Shown here one piece after another: positions 24,321 to 34,780 of a stretch of DNA of 64,000 bases. Below the pieces are notes generated by a model. It was not told the DNA's origin. It saw nothing but the letters and a program-made list of their open reading frames with translations, and searched no databases. Position numbers and translations under genes: made by a program. Within the stretch, counting starts at the first letter, position 1, and each line of letters starts with the position of its first letter. Origin of the DNA: Coenobita brevimanus. Lineage: Eukaryota; Arthropoda; Malacostraca; Decapoda; Coenobitidae. The stretch spans positions 26,129,064 to 26,193,063 of the forward strand of contig CM064632.1 in assembly GCA_032717465.1 (NCBI GenBank), given 5' to 3'.

Positions 24321-24363
24321 TAGAGAGAGAGAGAGAGAGAGATTGCAAGACATGCCATGCCTT
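24321..24363 (+). repeat. left member of a direct repeat flanking the fold-back element
   Basis: (GA)n followed by TTGCAAGACATGCCATGC. The same (GA)n plus TTGCAAGACATGCCATGC occurs at 26189-26233, immediately right of the fold-back element, with about 35 bp of other sequence between this copy and the left terminus. Confidence 0.8.
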
Positions 24364-25134
24364 TGCCATCTTATGTTATTTTTTCATTCGTAAAGCTAAA
24401 GCCCCCGTCACACATTCCATAACTGAACCACGATAGCGCCATAAATTCAAATATTGGCGTTGTCGTGAAATTTGACACCGTTAACAAACAGTACAGTATC
24501 ATGATGGCTGTATGTGTCGTGATGGTTATAAGATGGTCACGATGGAGTCATGACAGCTGTAAGACTGAGTCACGATTGGCAGATTTCCAAATTTTTGACG
24601 GTCATTTTGTCGTCACAATGAGGCCACGATCACCACGACAGTGCCATGACAGAGTCACGACGGTGCCATGAACGTACCACGATAGCTTGAAGAGTTATGC
24701 CCACACGCCCAACCCCCTGCATGTTGCCACATGTGCCCGCGCAGTTGCCAAATCAGTGAGGCCGCAATAAGTGTGTAGGTCTATCATGACTTTATCATGA
24801 TCCATAATTTGCTCTGTTGTGACTCAGTCGCCGTATTCTTAGGGCTACCGTGACCACCTTAGGACCATCGTGACACGTGTGTGTTAACCATCAAATGACT
24901 GTCAAAATTATTAGCTCTGTCGTGACTCATGCTTGCGTTTATCGTGACGCATTCGACATAGTATTAGGGCTATCGTGACTCACTCATAACGGTTTTTTTG
25001 TCATGACAGAGTCATGAAAGGACTTACGACGGCCACGACAGAGTCACATCACTGCAACAAAGATCACGATCAGGTCATGTAAGACTTAGGATAGCGCTAC
25101 GTTGGGTACAAACATCTGGGAGCTTCCCGATAAA

Positions 25135-26039
25135 TTAAAGGCCCTCTCCCACTTCGGCGAAAGTGTGGAAGATAAAGTCACGATGTGTCAAAAATCCCTA
25201 ATCGTGGGTATTCGTCATCAAAATCTTGTCCATTCGTGGCATGGCGCCGATACGTTGCACGAGGTGGAAATTTGTCGTGGGGGACCACGACGTTTTCATG
25301 CTGCATGAAAACGTCGTGGCCCTCCACGATTTTGTAAAATTTCGCAGATTAGTCGTAAATAATAAGGCGACGCCTCGGCGACATTGGCGATTACCCTGCG
25401 TATAAACCGCGTATGATCGCCGACATCGGCGAGGCATCGGCGGTGAAAAAAAACGTTGAGATGTCATACGGTCATACGGCGAAGCGTCGGCAATGTATCG
25501 GCGATGCATCAGTGAGGTTAATACGACATAGCCTACGTAAACCGTACGATATGTACCGGGTTGTGCGACAGTAATATTTCATCTTATGAATGTCGGTGAT
25601 ATATCGCCGACATTTCGCGGATGAACTGTCGATTAATCGCCTTAAATACGCTGATGACGGCGAGGCACCGGCGATGGCCTCGGCGTTTTGTCTGCGAGGT
25701 GCGTGCGATGCATTCGCCGACACATCGACGATATATCGTCGACAGCACGCCGCCGTTGTACCTTTATCGCAATTGAGTCGCCATAAAAAAAACCGTTAAA
25801 ATTTGAATTTAGAATAATGCTTGTGCATTACGCCGACATATCAGCGATATGTCGGCCACTAGTCGCCAGTTATATCGTATACTCCGCCGAGGTTTCGGCG
25901 TTTTATCGTACTGGTGTCGCAGGTATTACGCCGACACCACGATTCTTGGTCAGAATCGTCGACACATCACCGACTTCAGCCACGATTTTCATCGTGGCTT
26001 CATCGTGCCTATTTACGCCGAAGTGGGAGAGGGCCTTAA
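25135..26039. mobile_element. inner nested fold-back element with TCGGCG motif arrays
   Basis: Inverted termini AGGCCCTCTCCCACTTCGGC and its complement lie just inside TAA direct repeats (left TTAA|AGGCCC, right GGGCCT|TAA). A 3-bp TAA duplication fits PIF/Harbinger-type insertion, an inference. The interior is CpG-rich and crowded with CGCCGA/TCGGCG in both orientations, unlike the surrounding AT-rich DNA. Open frames inside (25590-25799, 25817-26140) shadow the motif composition and show no transposase domains. It interrupts the outer element. Confidence 0.75.
25285..25319. repeat. perfect 17-bp inverted repeat with a one-base loop
   Basis: CCACGACGTTTTCATGC, a single T, then GCATGAAAACGTCGTGG. 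The pairing continues imperfectly outward through GTCGTGG/CCTCCACGA to GAAATTT/AAATTTC (about 25267-25351). Confidence 0.92.
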
Positions 26040-26188
26040 TGCTTGCGTTAATTTCTCGTGGCCTCGGCCGAGTGCGTCACGAGTGTCACGATCGATCACG
26101 ATTGACGCATAATCATGACCATGATGCCACTACTAACTGAATTAGTGGCGCTATCACGGTTCGATTATGGAATGCATGACGGGGGCTT

Positions 26189-26233
26189 GAGAGAGAGAGA
26201 GAGAGAGAGAGTTGCAAGACATGCCATGCTTCA
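26189..26233 (+). repeat. right member of the flanking direct repeat
   Basis: (GA)n plus TTGCAAGACATGCCATGC, directly adjoining the right terminus of the fold-back element; see 24321-24363. Confidence 0.8.
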
Positions 26234-27015
26234 TATTTTTGGGATTTTTCATAGGTATAGTATTTTCTTCTTCTCTTAGTCATAAACAGAGAGGAGAAGA
26301 ATATGTTGCAATTCTAAATGCCCATCACATCACCCATTCATAACCTTTACCATCATATTGATTTATAACATCGTACATCTGGCAAGTGTGGTGGGAGACT
26401 AAGGCCTGGGTGAGGAAGCGTTGTGATTGGTTGATCCGGAGCAACTGGTTCGTCAAAGCCACCTCTTGATGTTTCTCATTTCTCTTAATTAAATCATACT
26501 TCCACGATTGTTGCTCACGTGGGAGGTTATGTGTATTATAATCCTGCCAAGAATGGTATCATGAGGCTCTGCGTGGCCTTCAAAAGAGAGTATTGCAGTG
26601 TTTATTATTTCGTGCTACCCATGATGTCTTGCCCACCTCTTCCCTCCCCACTGTTCCCTCTCCTCTCCCCCCCCAAATCCCTAGTTTGTCTCTCTTCCCT
26701 CCTCCGTTCCATCTCTTCCCTCCTCCCCCGTTCCCTATCCTACCCCTGGTGTTTTTCAGGCTATCCAGATGATAGGGTTCGGCGTCATTTGAGTTGAAAC
26801 TGTGACAAGTGTGTGCCTACGTGTGTGACTTCAGATATTGCTCATTTCGTCCTGAATTTCACCCAGTTCGACCCACAAGGCTGTATTAGGGTTTTGTGAT
26901 GACCATGGTAATACAAGCACAAGAAAGGGGTACAACGTTAGTGAAATATGAAGACTTTGACGGGACACTATGTTTGTGGGTAAAGGTCCAGCTATCTTGG
27001 GGTACCGTAAGTGTT
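26234..27015. other. non-coding, no recognised feature
   Basis: A pyrimidine-rich patch lies at about 26635-26740. No domain-bearing frame. Confidence 0.55.
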
Positions 27016-27148
27016 GTCATTTGTTAACACTTCACAACGGTAGCATTTTCGTTCGTATTCTTGCTGTTTCAACACTTCTTGTTATTTGTTAACACTTTAC
27101 AACGATGGCATTTTCGTCCGTATTCTTGCTGTTTCAACACTTCTTTTC
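27016..27148. repeat. two-copy tandem duplication, about 64 bp
   Basis: TTTGTTAACACTT, GCATTTTCGT and GTATTCTTGCTGTTTCAACA are repeated once with a few substitutions. Confidence 0.85.
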
Positions 27149-28031
27149 AGCTTAGAAGACACTTTGGAAACTGGAAGAGTAAAAATTAGCCTTCATTAAC
27201 CCCTTCATCTCAGACTGAAGAAAATTGTCTAAAAGTTGCATAGCATTTATTCATGATTTAGGCTCATAATCTCGTATCAGTCTCTTGTTATAGTTCAGCA
27301 GTCAGGATGGAGAGGTTACAATGTTAGGTCAGGTTAGAGTAAAAGGAGTATAGTTTAGGAAGCACTGCACCAAACGATTGTGTTATGTTTAGGAGAAATC
27401 TTTCGAAATATGGGAGGGGGGAGAGTAGATAAAGCCTATAGTGTTCCTTCACCACCAGTTGGCTGTCTGGTTAAATGAAATCGATTGTTGTCAGCAAGAG
27501 TAAACCACCAATAGACGTCCTTGTATAGAAACAGTTAAATGGGTTGGAAAAAGAAAAGCATCACTGCTGGACTAACTCTCTAATGGTCGTGTCTTCAGTA
27601 TTTCATGCCAGGTAACGCCGGATGATTTTATTCAGCTGAGGATGAGTCATAGGAGCCTGGGAGTGTTTATCCGTCACCATTAAACAATTCATGGACGAGC
27701 ATTTCCATTGGGCACTTTTACTGAAGCAGACGACAGACTGTTTTGTTAGTGTAGAGGGAAGGCAATATTTGATCGCTCCACCTCGATAATTTTCTTTGAC
27801 ACAGTATATATTATCTAAAGGTAGCAAGAGTCATTGAAAGGTACGTCATCGGAGTGAAGGGAACAACGCTTCCACTTCCATGATGCATTCTATTTTCATT
27901 TGATGTCTGCCAGCTTTTTTTTTTTTTTTTTTTAATCCTTCGAGCTGAAAGCATTAGATGTAGGCTTTATTAACCGCCTTGTCTACTTTTTTTTTTTCTA
28001 AGCTGGATAAACTCATCTGACTGTAGAAACA

Positions 28032-28033
<2 letters not shown>
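27149..28033. other. non-coding with R4 units
   Basis: 27590-27700 is an R4 unit (GGATGATTTTATTCAGCTGA, then GAGTCATAGGAGCCTGGGAG). T homopolymers lie at 27917-27933 and 27988-27997. No gene. Confidence 0.55.

Positions 28034-28107
<74 letters not shown>
28034..28107. repeat. (TA)n
   Basis: About 74 bp of uninterrupted (TA)n. Confidence 0.97.
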
Positions 28108-28110
<3 letters not shown>

Positions 28111-28918
28111 GTAGATATTCCTTGCGCGTGAAAATCTCTAGGGTGTTATTGACTGACGGGGCCGGTCATTGAGATGTTTTCCTGCAGATAAAAAGGCATT
28201 ATCGTCTTATTAGGGGTTCATATGAGAGTGCTTGAAACCTTTGGGTTGAATAAAATCGTCTGTGGCAGTGAAAGGTAAATACACAAGACGTCATGGAAGT
28301 GAAGGGGAAAGTAGACACTATTATAAACCACTTCACTGCCAGACAAATCCCTAAGGCCGGAAAAGACCGTCTAATCGTAGTCAGAATAAAATAAAAACAA
28401 AGAAATTGTAGTAAAGGTTTAAAAAGTACGCCTGAACTAAGCTACAGCAGAGCACAAAATGGAACGATGGGATGGGGAGAGTTTCGGGTTGGAGTGGGAG
28501 AGGATTTGCGAGGGAGGGAGGCAGATAGTTGTTCAGAGTTATGATTGGAAAGGGGAGATGGCATGGATTCGAAACTGCGAGAATGGGATGGGAATGGGAG
28601 TGAAAAGGGCAGAGTGGGATGGAAAGCGATAGAACAGGGGCCATGCTGTCTTCTCGTCGACTTTCCCCACCACTTCTCGCTAATCAGTTTATTTCTGTAT
28701 CTGGTACCACTCACTTCAGTCAGTTTAGAGCTAATAGTAAGGTAAAAAATAAAAATAAATAAAAAATGGCGATTTGTGATATTAGTTAAATGATACGGAG
28801 GCTTCTTTAATAAAAAAAAAAAAAGTCAGGGCTTCACATAAATAGCTTACTTTTCCTGGCATCTGGCGACTTGAGTAAAAATGGTCAAACTTGGTCTTTA
28901 ATGCTCGTGGTGCTTCTT
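28108..28918. other. non-coding with R4 pieces
   Basis: R4 near 28247 (GAATAAAATCGTCTGTGGC), a GGGA-rich stretch at 28460-28640 and an A run near 28811. No gene. Confidence 0.55.
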
Positions 28919-29242
28919 GTAGTTTGTTCACCTTAACTTGGCGGAGAGTTTCGTCATTTTGCTGCCCATTTCCCGCGACTCAGTAGGAGGAGAAGACAGT
29001 AGTGCAGCTCTATATCTTTTCCATAACACTTCTTTGTGACTGTTGTTCGTTCATCTTAACATGTCGGCAAGTTTGTTTGTTTTTTCTTTTGTAGTTGAAT
29101 GGCAGATATGAAATACTGCGGCACTACATGTTTTCCTTAACATCTTCGTGACTAGCACCATATTAGAGTGGTAATCAGTTGTTACAGCTCAGTATACAAG
29201 ATGGTGAGACTGCTTTTTTATACATAAAGTGAACAGGATATA
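28919..29242. mobile_element. two MITE-T copies in tandem, the first truncated
   Basis: 28919-29041 begins TTTGTTCACCTTAACTTGGC and stops after ACTTCTTTGTGACTG. 29043-29242 begins TTCGTTCATCTTAACATG and ends with the inverted terminus AAAGTGAACAGGATATAG. Confidence 0.7.
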
Positions 29243-29575
29243 GTCATCACTGAAACCAGATCTGTGCACGATATATAAATTGCCATTGGAAAAAAAAAAA
29301 AAGGCCTGCCTTCAGATATTTTCCTCTGCTTTGTTGGGCAGATAATTTGCATGCAAGTAAGAGTGGCACATTTGTTTTGGGTGCGAGGTAATGTGCGGGG
29401 GATGATAGAGGACATTGTTATCTGGCAACATCACTGGAAAGAGGCACATTAAAAAGGCATTAAGAGGGAGAGGAATTTCGCGTACACTGTGATTTCCGCC
29501 ATTGTGTTGTTGGTGATGGTGTGTGGACTGGGATGAGGCCGGGCACTGCCGCTGATGCCAGAATTAACAACACTC
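29243..29575. other. non-coding, no recognised feature
   Basis: It holds an A homopolymer near 29289-29301 and otherwise unassigned sequence up to the LINE-A target duplication. Confidence 0.5.
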
Positions 29576-29585
29576 GTTAATGCTT

Positions 29586-30682
29586 TCATGGATTTGGAGA
29601 AAGCATATGACAGGGTGGATAGACTAGGATTGTGGAAAGTGTTAAAAATATATGGAATAGATGGGAAGTTGTTGAATGCTGTGAAGAGTATGTACGATGG
29701 TGCGAAGGCTGCAGTGCGTGTGGATGGTGAACTAAGTGAATTTTTCTCTTTGAAAGTTGGGTTGAAACAGGGATGTGTCATGTCTCCATGGTTGTTCAAT
29801 CTGTACATGGATGGGGTAATAAAAGAGGTACAAGGTAGGGTGGTGGATGTTGGAGTGGCCCTGGTGAGAGAGGATAGTGTTTGGAAACTCCCTGTACTGT
29901 TGTTTGCAGATGATACCGTGTTGTTGAGTGAAGACGAAGGGGAGCTGCAAGGCTTGGTGGATGAGTTTGAGAGAGTGTGTAAGAAACGGAATCTAAAGGT
30001 GAATGTAGGGAAGAGTAAAGTGATGGTCTTTGAGAGAGGTGAAGTCAGTGAATGTACAGCGAGGTTGGATGGTGAGGAATTGGAAAATGTGAGTACGTTT
30101 AAGTACTTGGGTAGTGTGATGAGTAAGGATGGAGGTTTGGAGGGTGAAGTGCTTGAAAGGGTACAGCAGGGAAGAAAGGTTGCTGGTTCTTTGAAAGCAG
30201 TGATAAGAAACAGGGAAGTGAGCATGGAAGTGAAAAAGTTACTACATGACAGTATTGTGATACCAACTCTAACGTACGGAAGTGAAGCTTGGACGTTGTT
30301 GGAAGGACACAAGTCAAGAGTGAGAGCCGTGGAAATGAGTTATTTAAGAGGAGCCTGTGGAGTCACATGGAGAGACAGGCTGACGAATGAGGATATAAAG
30401 GAGCGTTGTGGTGCTGATGTGGATGTGACAGGAAGCGTTATGAGGAACACACTGAGGTGGTTTGGCCATGTGGAGAGGATGGAGGGTCAAAGACTGACGA
30501 AGAGAGTGTATGTGAGTGAGGTGGAGGGGGAAAGAGGGAGGGGGAGGCCGAGGATGAGATGGAGAGATGGGGTGGAGAGGTATATGAGAGAGGGGGGTGT
30601 GAGTTGGGAGCAGGGGAGTGAAATGGCGGGGAACAGGGCGACTTGGAGGCGATTTGTTTGTGGCCACCCCAAACGGGATTGA
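29586..30682 (+). CDS. LINE-A reverse transcriptase fragment, open frame
   Basis: The frame is open from the truncation point to the stop at 30680-30682. The first in-frame ATG upstream (29555) lies in flanking DNA, so its first ten or so codons are not part of the element. RT motif A (AFMDLEKAYDRVD), motif B (GLKQGCVMSPWLF) and motif C (FADD) are intact with catalytic aspartates, followed by TLTYGSEAW, LRWFGHVERM and a basic GRGRPRMRWRDGV tail region. The endonuclease domain and the fingers region before motif A are missing, so it cannot act alone. Antisense frames over this region are shadows. Confidence 0.85.
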
Positions 30683-30712
30683 GGCGTCTGGCAATAGATA
30701 GATAGATAGATA
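29586..30712 (+). mobile_element. LINE-A copy 2, recent 5'-truncated insertion
   Basis: Perfect 10-bp target duplications GTTAATGCTT at 29576-29585 and 30713-30722 bracket the element. It ends in the same GGATTGAGGCGTCTGGCAAT plus (GATA)n tail as copy 1 and looks nearly identical to it over their shared length. The perfect duplication and open frame point to a young insertion. Confidence 0.95.
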
Positions 30713-30867
30713 GTTAATGCTTAGTCGTAAAAAATGGCTGGAGGGATTGTAGGTGGAGTTAGTTCCCCCGCCACCCCTGCCAGTGTTTGTTTTTATCAAT
30801 CCCATGAAGCAGGATGGTTTCCTTTGCAGCAGCTCTCCCTATACCGGTACCGTTTTGCGAAATTCAG

Positions 30868-30868
<1 letters not shown>

Positions 30869-30915
<47 letters not shown>

Positions 30916-30924
30916 TGTGTGTGT
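30869..30924. repeat. (GT)n
   Basis: About 55 bp with one GTAT interruption. Confidence 0.95.
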
Positions 30925-31390
30925 TTTAATTAATATGTTTTATCCTTCCTCTGTTCATCTCCCGAAAATGAAAGATGTTCTGTGGAGGAAGGCCTTCAGA
31001 GGCACTAGTCATTGAAATATATTGTGGATTTGAATTTCTTTTTTAACATTAATTTCTTCACACTAAGTTCTTTTTTTTTACTTTTATTTTTGGCTTTAAT
31101 CTTTTTTTCATGGTGTCTGTCAACTTTACTCTGGTGTACATAGATTCATTTCTTTAATATAGTTTCTGTCAGTGCCTTTTTTTCTTTTCTTTCTTTTTTG
31201 TTTTACTTGATTTTCACAAATGTTAACGGGTAGCACTTTTAGGCTCATATGACTGACTGAGGGTTGAAGAAAATTTGGCGTTAGTAAAGCAAAATACAAG
31301 ACATACGGTAGTACTGAAAGACTTAAGCTTCCATTTCTGCCCATAAAGCTGCATGACCTGTTCTCCCTGACTAACAGTACCAGCTGTATC
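30925..31390. other. non-coding, T-rich
   Basis: Several T homopolymers; no gene or known repeat. Confidence 0.55.
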
Positions 31391-32163
31391 GAGAATGTGG
31401 TGATATTTTACAACATAGCGAGAATGTGGTGATATTTTACAGCATAGCGAGAATGTGGTGATATTTTACAGCATAGCGAGAATGTGGTGATATTTTACAA
31501 CGTACAGAGAATGTGGTGATATTTTACAACATAGCGAGAATGTGGTAATATTTTACACCGGCGAGAATGTGTTGATATTTTACAACGTACAGAGAATGTG
31601 GTGATATTTTACAACATAGCGAGAATGTGGTGATATTTTACAACGTACAGAGAATGTGGTGATATTTTACAACGTACAGAGAATGTGATGATATTTTACA
31701 ACGTACAGAGAATGTGGTGATATGCACCATACCGAGAATGTGCTGATATTTTACAACATAGCGAGAATGTGGTGATATTTTACAACATGGCGAGAATGTG
31801 GTGATATTTTACAACGCACAGAGAATGTGATGATATTTTACAACGTACAGAGAATGTGATGATATGCACCATACCGAGAATGTGCTGATATTTTACAACA
31901 TAGCGAGAATGTGGTGATAATATTTTACAACATACCGAGAATGTGCTGATATTTTACAACATAGCGAGAATGTGCTGATAATATTTTACAACATACCGAG
32001 AATGTGTTGATATTTTACAACGTATAGAGAATGTGGTGATATTTTACAACATACCGAGAATGTGCTGATATTTTACAACATACAGAGAATGTGGTGATAT
32101 TTTACAGCATAGCGAGAATGTGCTGATATTTTACATCATAGCGAAATTGTAGTGATGTTTTAC
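31391..32163. repeat. 29-bp minisatellite
   Basis: About 26 units of GAGAATGTGGTGATATTTTA plus a variable joint (CAACATAGC, CAACGTACA or CAGCATAGC). Two main joint types alternate in blocks, and some units are shortened (near 31555, 31720 and 31865). There is no ORF bias and no spacer-like unique sequence. Confidence 0.95.
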
Positions 32164-32650
32164 GACATATTCTTGACTTCATTCATAACCTCAAAAATAA
32201 ACAGAGGAATTGTAGTATCTTTTTAATATTAAAATAAGTTTAAATTTGCTTTCTTAATTTAGAACTCAGCATGTGCAAGATAACCCTATAGGATGGAATT
32301 TCGCCTCATAGATTCCAAACCTATTATAGGCTGAAGTTTGTCATTACTATTTCTGTACCTGAAAAGTAATCAGATTAGTTGAAATTTTACTTCGCCACAT
32401 TGGTTACCATGTCGCGTCGCCTAATTTAATACGCTTTTTTTTTTTTTTTTTTTAAATATATATAACTGACTGAACGAGATGTGCTTTGATGTCGGGGACG
32501 GAGAGAATCAAACGAACAGACAAACACAGATTGGATTATTTAACGAGGCAACTGAGAGCTAAGTCAATTATTAAATCTCATAGAATTTTGTTCAGCTGCT
32601 GTTGTTGCAAGGGATGAAGCCAGCCATGACGGTATGCTGGGTGTGGCTGA
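32164..32650. other. non-coding
   Basis: A T homopolymer near 32436-32454; no recognised feature. Confidence 0.5.
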
Positions 32651-32742
32651 GAGAGAGAGTGGAGGGAGAGACGGTAGCCTACTCTGCTTGTGGTCGAATG
32701 AGAGAGAGAGAGAGAGAGACGATAGCCTACTCTGCGTGTGGT

Positions 32743-32781
<39 letters not shown>

Positions 32782-32802
32782 AGCCAACTCTGCGTGTGGT
32801 CG

Positions 32803-32869
<67 letters not shown>

Positions 32870-32890
32870 AGCCAACTCTGCGTGTGGTCG

Positions 32891-32969
<79 letters not shown>

Positions 32970-33010
32970 AGCCAACTCTGCGTGTGGTCGAATGAGAGAG
33001 AGAGAGAGAT
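32651..33010. repeat. higher-order (GA)n array
   Basis: (GA)n runs of growing length are separated by about five copies of GTAGCCAACTCTGCGTGTGG plus TCGAAT. Left units differ slightly (GTAGCCTACTCTGC). The two-level structure means the (GA)n and its linker were amplified together. Confidence 0.95.
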
Positions 33011-33624
33011 TTTTAGTCAGCTGATGGGAGACGATAAACTTAAAAAAAAAAATGTATATAACAGTTGGTGGTATAGCTTGTCTGTATAATAGATATGCTA
33101 TCCGTTTATTTATTTATTTATTGCATGTAGATAAAAACTAGTGAATAGATTGGATAAAGGAAAGGAGATTTATACTCTATTTCTCCCCAAAGAGCTGAAT
33201 AAAGTATTTTCAGAAGTCAGTTAAGGGAGGAACCATAAATTATAGACATTAATCTGCGTGACCATGAGCCAGTAGGCGAAGGGCGGTACGGTAAGTAAAG
33301 TCTCAGCAAAATCCCACTTGCAGCAAATTCAGGCGATAAAGAGGTTGCATAGATCCCTTAATCCCTTTAGTACGATCACACAGTTTAGCTTTATTGATGC
33401 TTCTGTCAAGTAATTGTATTTTACTTGTGAAAGAGAACTCACAGTATTAAGACACTGCTTCTGTTAATTCCTTGAGTACGGTGACATCTATGGTGTTTTA
33501 TTCTTTCCACCAACACACTCAGCATGGAAGTCTCTTCATAGTGTTTGTGTACTGTAGCGGCCGGCTTGCACACGCCTAACATGGGCAGACAGATACTTTC
33601 GTAGGTGTGTGTAAGCTGAGTTCA
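33011..33624. other. non-coding
   Basis: An A run near 33041 and TTTA repeats near 33105; nothing else recognised. Confidence 0.5.
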
Positions 33625-34275
33625 CTGAGAATAATATTAAAGAATAGAGAAGTGAGCGTGGAAATGAAAAACAATGGCACTGTAAGGACGCGGCTTCACT
33701 CGCTCCAAACATGTGATCGCCAAGACGAAACGAAGCACAGGGTTGGAACGGCGTTGGTCTGAGCGTTGGTCGGACCCGGAGTCTCGTTTCCTCGTGTCGA
33801 TCACATGTTTGGAGCAAGTTTGGCTGCACCTGCACCCCTCTCAAACATACGAAATTGAAGCTTGGATCTTGTTGGTAGGACACGAGTCAAGATGAGGACA
33901 CTGGATGTGAGTTGTCTGAGAGGAGCATGTGGAGTTGCATGGAAGGACTGACAGACAAATTAAGAACGGAAGGAGCTATGTGATCTTAATGTGGATGTGC
34001 TAAAAAGTATAAGAAATATTATCAGAATGCTTTGGCCACGTGGAGAGGAATGGATGGAGAATGAGAGAGTGGCTGTGAATGTGTATTAGTGAAATGAAGG
34101 AGTGGAAGGAGAGGGAAGTGAGATGATATGAAGTGATGTGATGCAAAGATATATGAGAGGACACATGAGATGAAGGAAGGGCAGTCAAATAGCAGATGCC
34201 TGAGTGTAATGGAGGCGATTCGTTTGTGGCCACTCTTTACGGCATTAAGGCGCCAGGCGACAGATAATAGATAGA
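33625..34275 (+). mobile_element. LINE-A copy 4, decayed, with an inverted-repeat insertion
   Basis: From AGAGAAGTGAGCGTGGAAAT to the end it follows the LINE-A C-terminal coding region (GAAGCTTGGATCTTGTTGG, then TTTGGCCACGTGGAGAGG) and the GCGCCAGGCGACAGATAATA plus (GATA)n end. Frames are broken throughout. It is interrupted at about 33685-33832. No target duplication is recognisable, so it is older than copies 1-3. Confidence 0.85.
33685..33832. mobile_element. inverted-repeat element inside LINE-A copy 4
   Basis: Arms CGCTCCAAACATGTGATCG and CGATCACATGTTTGGAGC pair perfectly over most of their length. Pairing extends inward with mismatches through GACGAAACGA/TCGTTTCCTC. The loop holds two CGTTGGTC copies. 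LINE-A sequence on either side shows this is extra DNA. No ORF. Confidence 0.8.
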
Positions 34276-34564
34276 TAGTGTTTTAACGAAGTGATCCACC
34301 TCTGCCTTTTGCCCACGCACGGATACAGGTTTTTGGAGTTTAGGGTGAGAAGTGTATGTTAAAGTGACTATGTTCAAGATGGCGTAGTCTTTTTCGCTCA
34401 TCAAGGGACTCTCGACCGGGTGCGAGTGTGTGAGAGCATAATGGATTACATAGCCTACTACCGCCTTCAGTCCGGAAGAAATATTAAATAAACACGATAC
34501 CGACCTGAGCCGAGCACACGAGGTGAAAGTCGTTAAGCAGTGAGGACAATATAATGTCAGGAGG

Positions 34565-34780
34565 CTATACTCACCTCACTCAAACTTGGCCAATATTTTC
34601 GTTTCGTAGCTTATTTCACGTAAGATAGTGGGAGAGAAACACAACAACGCGGCTCAGCATCCTTTACATAGCACTTCTTCATGACTGGCACTGTATTCTA
34701 GCCTTGATATTCTGTTACAACTCAGCTCTTATGATGGAGAGATGGCAGTTTTAGGCCACGTTAGAGTGAAAAGGGTATCA
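34565..34780. mobile_element. MITE-T copy with both termini
   Basis: Left TATACTCACCTCACTCAAAC plus TTGGCC; right GGCCACGTTAGAGTGAAAAG plus GGTAT, inverted to each other. The interior matches 8752 and 23287. Confidence 0.78.

Larger units (their letters stand above)
24399..26188. mobile_element. outer fold-back DNA element with TCACGA motif arrays
   Basis: The termini are inverted over about 50 bp with few mismatches. The left reads AAGCCCCCGTCA, ACATTCCATAA, CGATAGCGCCA. The right, in reverse complement, reads AAGCCCCCGTCA, GCATTCCATAA, TGATAGCGCCA. Total length is 1790 bp, including a nested 905-bp element. The subterminal arms (24440-25130 and 26040-26150) are packed with short TCACGA/TCGTGA motifs in both orientations. 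No transposase frame exists. Dense subterminal motif arrays recall transposase-binding repeats of fold-back or large non-autonomous DNA transposons; the superfamily is not identified and no clear target duplication is seen. Confidence 0.75.

Noticed and set aside
24465..26140. Open frames inside the fold-back elements (24465-24671, 25590-25799, 25817-26140)
   Set aside because: Composition follows the short motif arrays; no transposase motifs (no DDE context) are visible.
29555..29585. ATG at 29555 as the true start of the LINE-A protein
   Set aside because: It lies in host DNA left of and including the target duplication, so the frame is a chance fusion.
31391..32163. Regular array resembling a CRISPR
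   Set aside because: Direct head-to-tail 29-bp units without unique spacers, in a eukaryotic repeat landscape.
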